A DNA stretch of 64,000 nt, from the NCBI RefSeq assembly GCF_015240255.1, contig NZ_CP061205.1, positions 1,447,501-1,511,500 on the forward strand. Reading direction: 5' to 3'. This document shows positions 63,287-64,000 of the stretch, one piece after another; positions within the stretch are counted from its first letter, which is position 1; every line of letters starts with the position of its first letter. The DNA is from Kordiimonas pumila. GTDB taxonomy: Bacteria; Pseudomonadota; Alphaproteobacteria; Sphingomonadales; Kordiimonadaceae. The notes below the pieces were generated by a model. The model was not told the DNA's origin. It searched no databases and saw nothing but the letters and a program-made list of their open reading frames with translations. The translations under genes and the position numbers were made by a program.

Positions 63287-64000
63287 TTAGGTGTCCTTAA
63301 AGCCCAAGTGATAGGAAAGGGCTGTAGTTGTTTCCAGCAAGTCCTTAAGTGCCGGGTGATCTGGGTCGTCCAGTTTTTCATTCTCACCTGTTACAGATAG
63401 GACTGCGCTGGCTTCGCCGTGAAAATTTAATATCGGGCTGGCAACGGCTTGAAGATGAGGCAAGACATCAACATCAATAAAGGAGAGGCGCGTTTTGCGT
63501 AAGTTTTCAAGGGATGACTCGATAGTCTTGAGTATAGCTTTTTGTGCGGCCTTTTCGCGCCTGGTCTTGAATTCCAAATCCACAGCAGGTTTGGTAACTT
63601 GCTCAGGGAGAAAGGCCCTGAAGATGCGCCCGGTTGCCGATCGCATCGGGAGTAGGGAACCCAGAGCAATAGAGGTGATTATTGGGGGGCTGCACTGCTC
63701 AAGCTTCACAATGGTAGGCCCTTGTACGCTATAAACAGTGAGTGCAACCATAACATGGTGCTCATGCGCTAAGCGCTTCATTTCCGGCGTGGCAATTTCC
63801 ACAATATTGGTGCGGCTGAGTGCTGATAGCCCAATATCGAGCGCGAGGGGGCCTAGGTCATAATGAGATGTGTAGGGGTCTTGCCGCAAAAGGCCAGACT
63901 GAAGAAAGCTGGACACGTACCTATGTACATTACTGGATGCCATCCCAACAGCTTCGCTGAGTTCCTTCAGGGGTAAGGGGCCGTTGGCCTTTGCCATTGC
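63287..64000 (-). CDS. IclR family transcriptional regulator (N-terminus outside window)
   Basis: At least 236 residues; the frame reaches the right edge of the window at an ATG that lies inside the HTH (GPLPLKELSEAVGMASSNVHRYVSSF, in part), while family members have about 15-20 residues before it, so the gene probably starts beyond 64000. The IclR effector-binding domain follows (about residues 65-235), with SVQGPTIVKLEQCSPPIITSIALGSLLPMRSATGRIF (in part) and DVLPHLQAVASPILNFHG. It is the natural regulator of the receptor-esterase-VOC locus and may bind the palindrome shared by both receptor promoters. Confidence 0.92.
   Translation of the reverse strand, partial: AMAKANGPLPLKELSEAVGMASSNVHRYVSSFLQSGLLRQDPYTSHYDLGPLALDIGLSALSRTNIVEIATPEMKRLAHEHHVMVALTVYSVQGPTIVKLEQCSPPIITSIALGSLLPMRSATGRIFRAFLPEQVTKPAVDLEFKTRREKAAQKAILKTIESSLENLRKTRLSFIDVDVLPHLQAVASPILNFHGEASAVLSVTGENEKLDDPDHPALKDLLETTTALSYHLGFKDT

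Noticed and set aside
63230-63300. AGGAGCACCT / AGGTGTCCT repeat as terminator
   Set aside because: The hairpin overlaps the IclR stop codon and lacks a clear T run, so it was not annotated.

Overview
The window is chromosomal DNA from an alphaproteobacterium. The order carB-carA / yqeY-dnaG-rpoD, the pgeF-midA-lgt block, a DUF2336 protein, UbiK and the many TonB-dependent receptors all fit this class. A Kordiimonas-like marine bacterium is my best guess from gene style, but it is inference and no rRNA is present to settle it.

Left core region (1-33.1 kb). The window opens inside a siderophore-type TonB-dependent receptor on the minus strand, with a perfect palindromic Fur-like site in its promoter. 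Housekeeping genes follow: ychF-pth, rplY, prs, pgeF-midA-lgt, ubiK, a YbjN protein, proC, a LysR regulator, trxB, a peroxiredoxin, a membrane AraC-type regulator, a DUF2147 protein, a TraB/GumN protein, a DUF2336/PAS protein, an Lrp regulator, greA, carB-carA, and the macromolecular-synthesis cluster yqeY-dnaG-rpoD. A secreted M18 aminopeptidase, a PspB-like membrane protein and a CAU tRNA (probably Ile2) close the block. Most transcription units end in clear hairpin terminators.

Genomic island (about 33.17 kb to about 55.5 kb). It begins at the tRNA 3' end, and the 3' end of a large serine recombinase gene runs into the tRNA. The recombinase is broken by an internal out-of-frame deletion. 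The island carries mobilisation genes (VirD4/TraG-type coupling protein, MobP-type relaxase, MobC-like protein, a possible oriT) but no VirB-type secretion genes, so it looks like a mobilisable element depending on a helper. Cargo includes a P-loop ATPase plus ankyrin-repeat pair, an XRE regulator with a small resolvase, an orphan ParD antitoxin with a ParE stub, an ArdA-like antirestriction protein and a Fic protein with operator-like repeats.

The most striking cargo is an AT-rich, fully overlapping four-gene operon at 45.1-50.3 kb. It encodes a protein with two GHKL ATPase domains (Hsp90/MORC-like at the N-terminus, histidine-kinase-like at the C-terminus), a receiver protein with no output domain, a PtuB-like HNH nuclease and a gamma-class N6-adenine DNA methyltransferase. 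I read it as a candidate anti-phage system in which two-component-like signalling controls a restriction-modification pair. This is inference from domains and gene order.

Right region (55.5-64 kb). Two TonB-dependent receptor genes share a conserved promoter/operator sequence. They are followed by a Fes-like secreted esterase, a small exported protein, a glyoxalase-like (VOC) protein and a convergent IclR regulator that runs off the right edge. The set looks like a substrate-specific uptake and processing locus.
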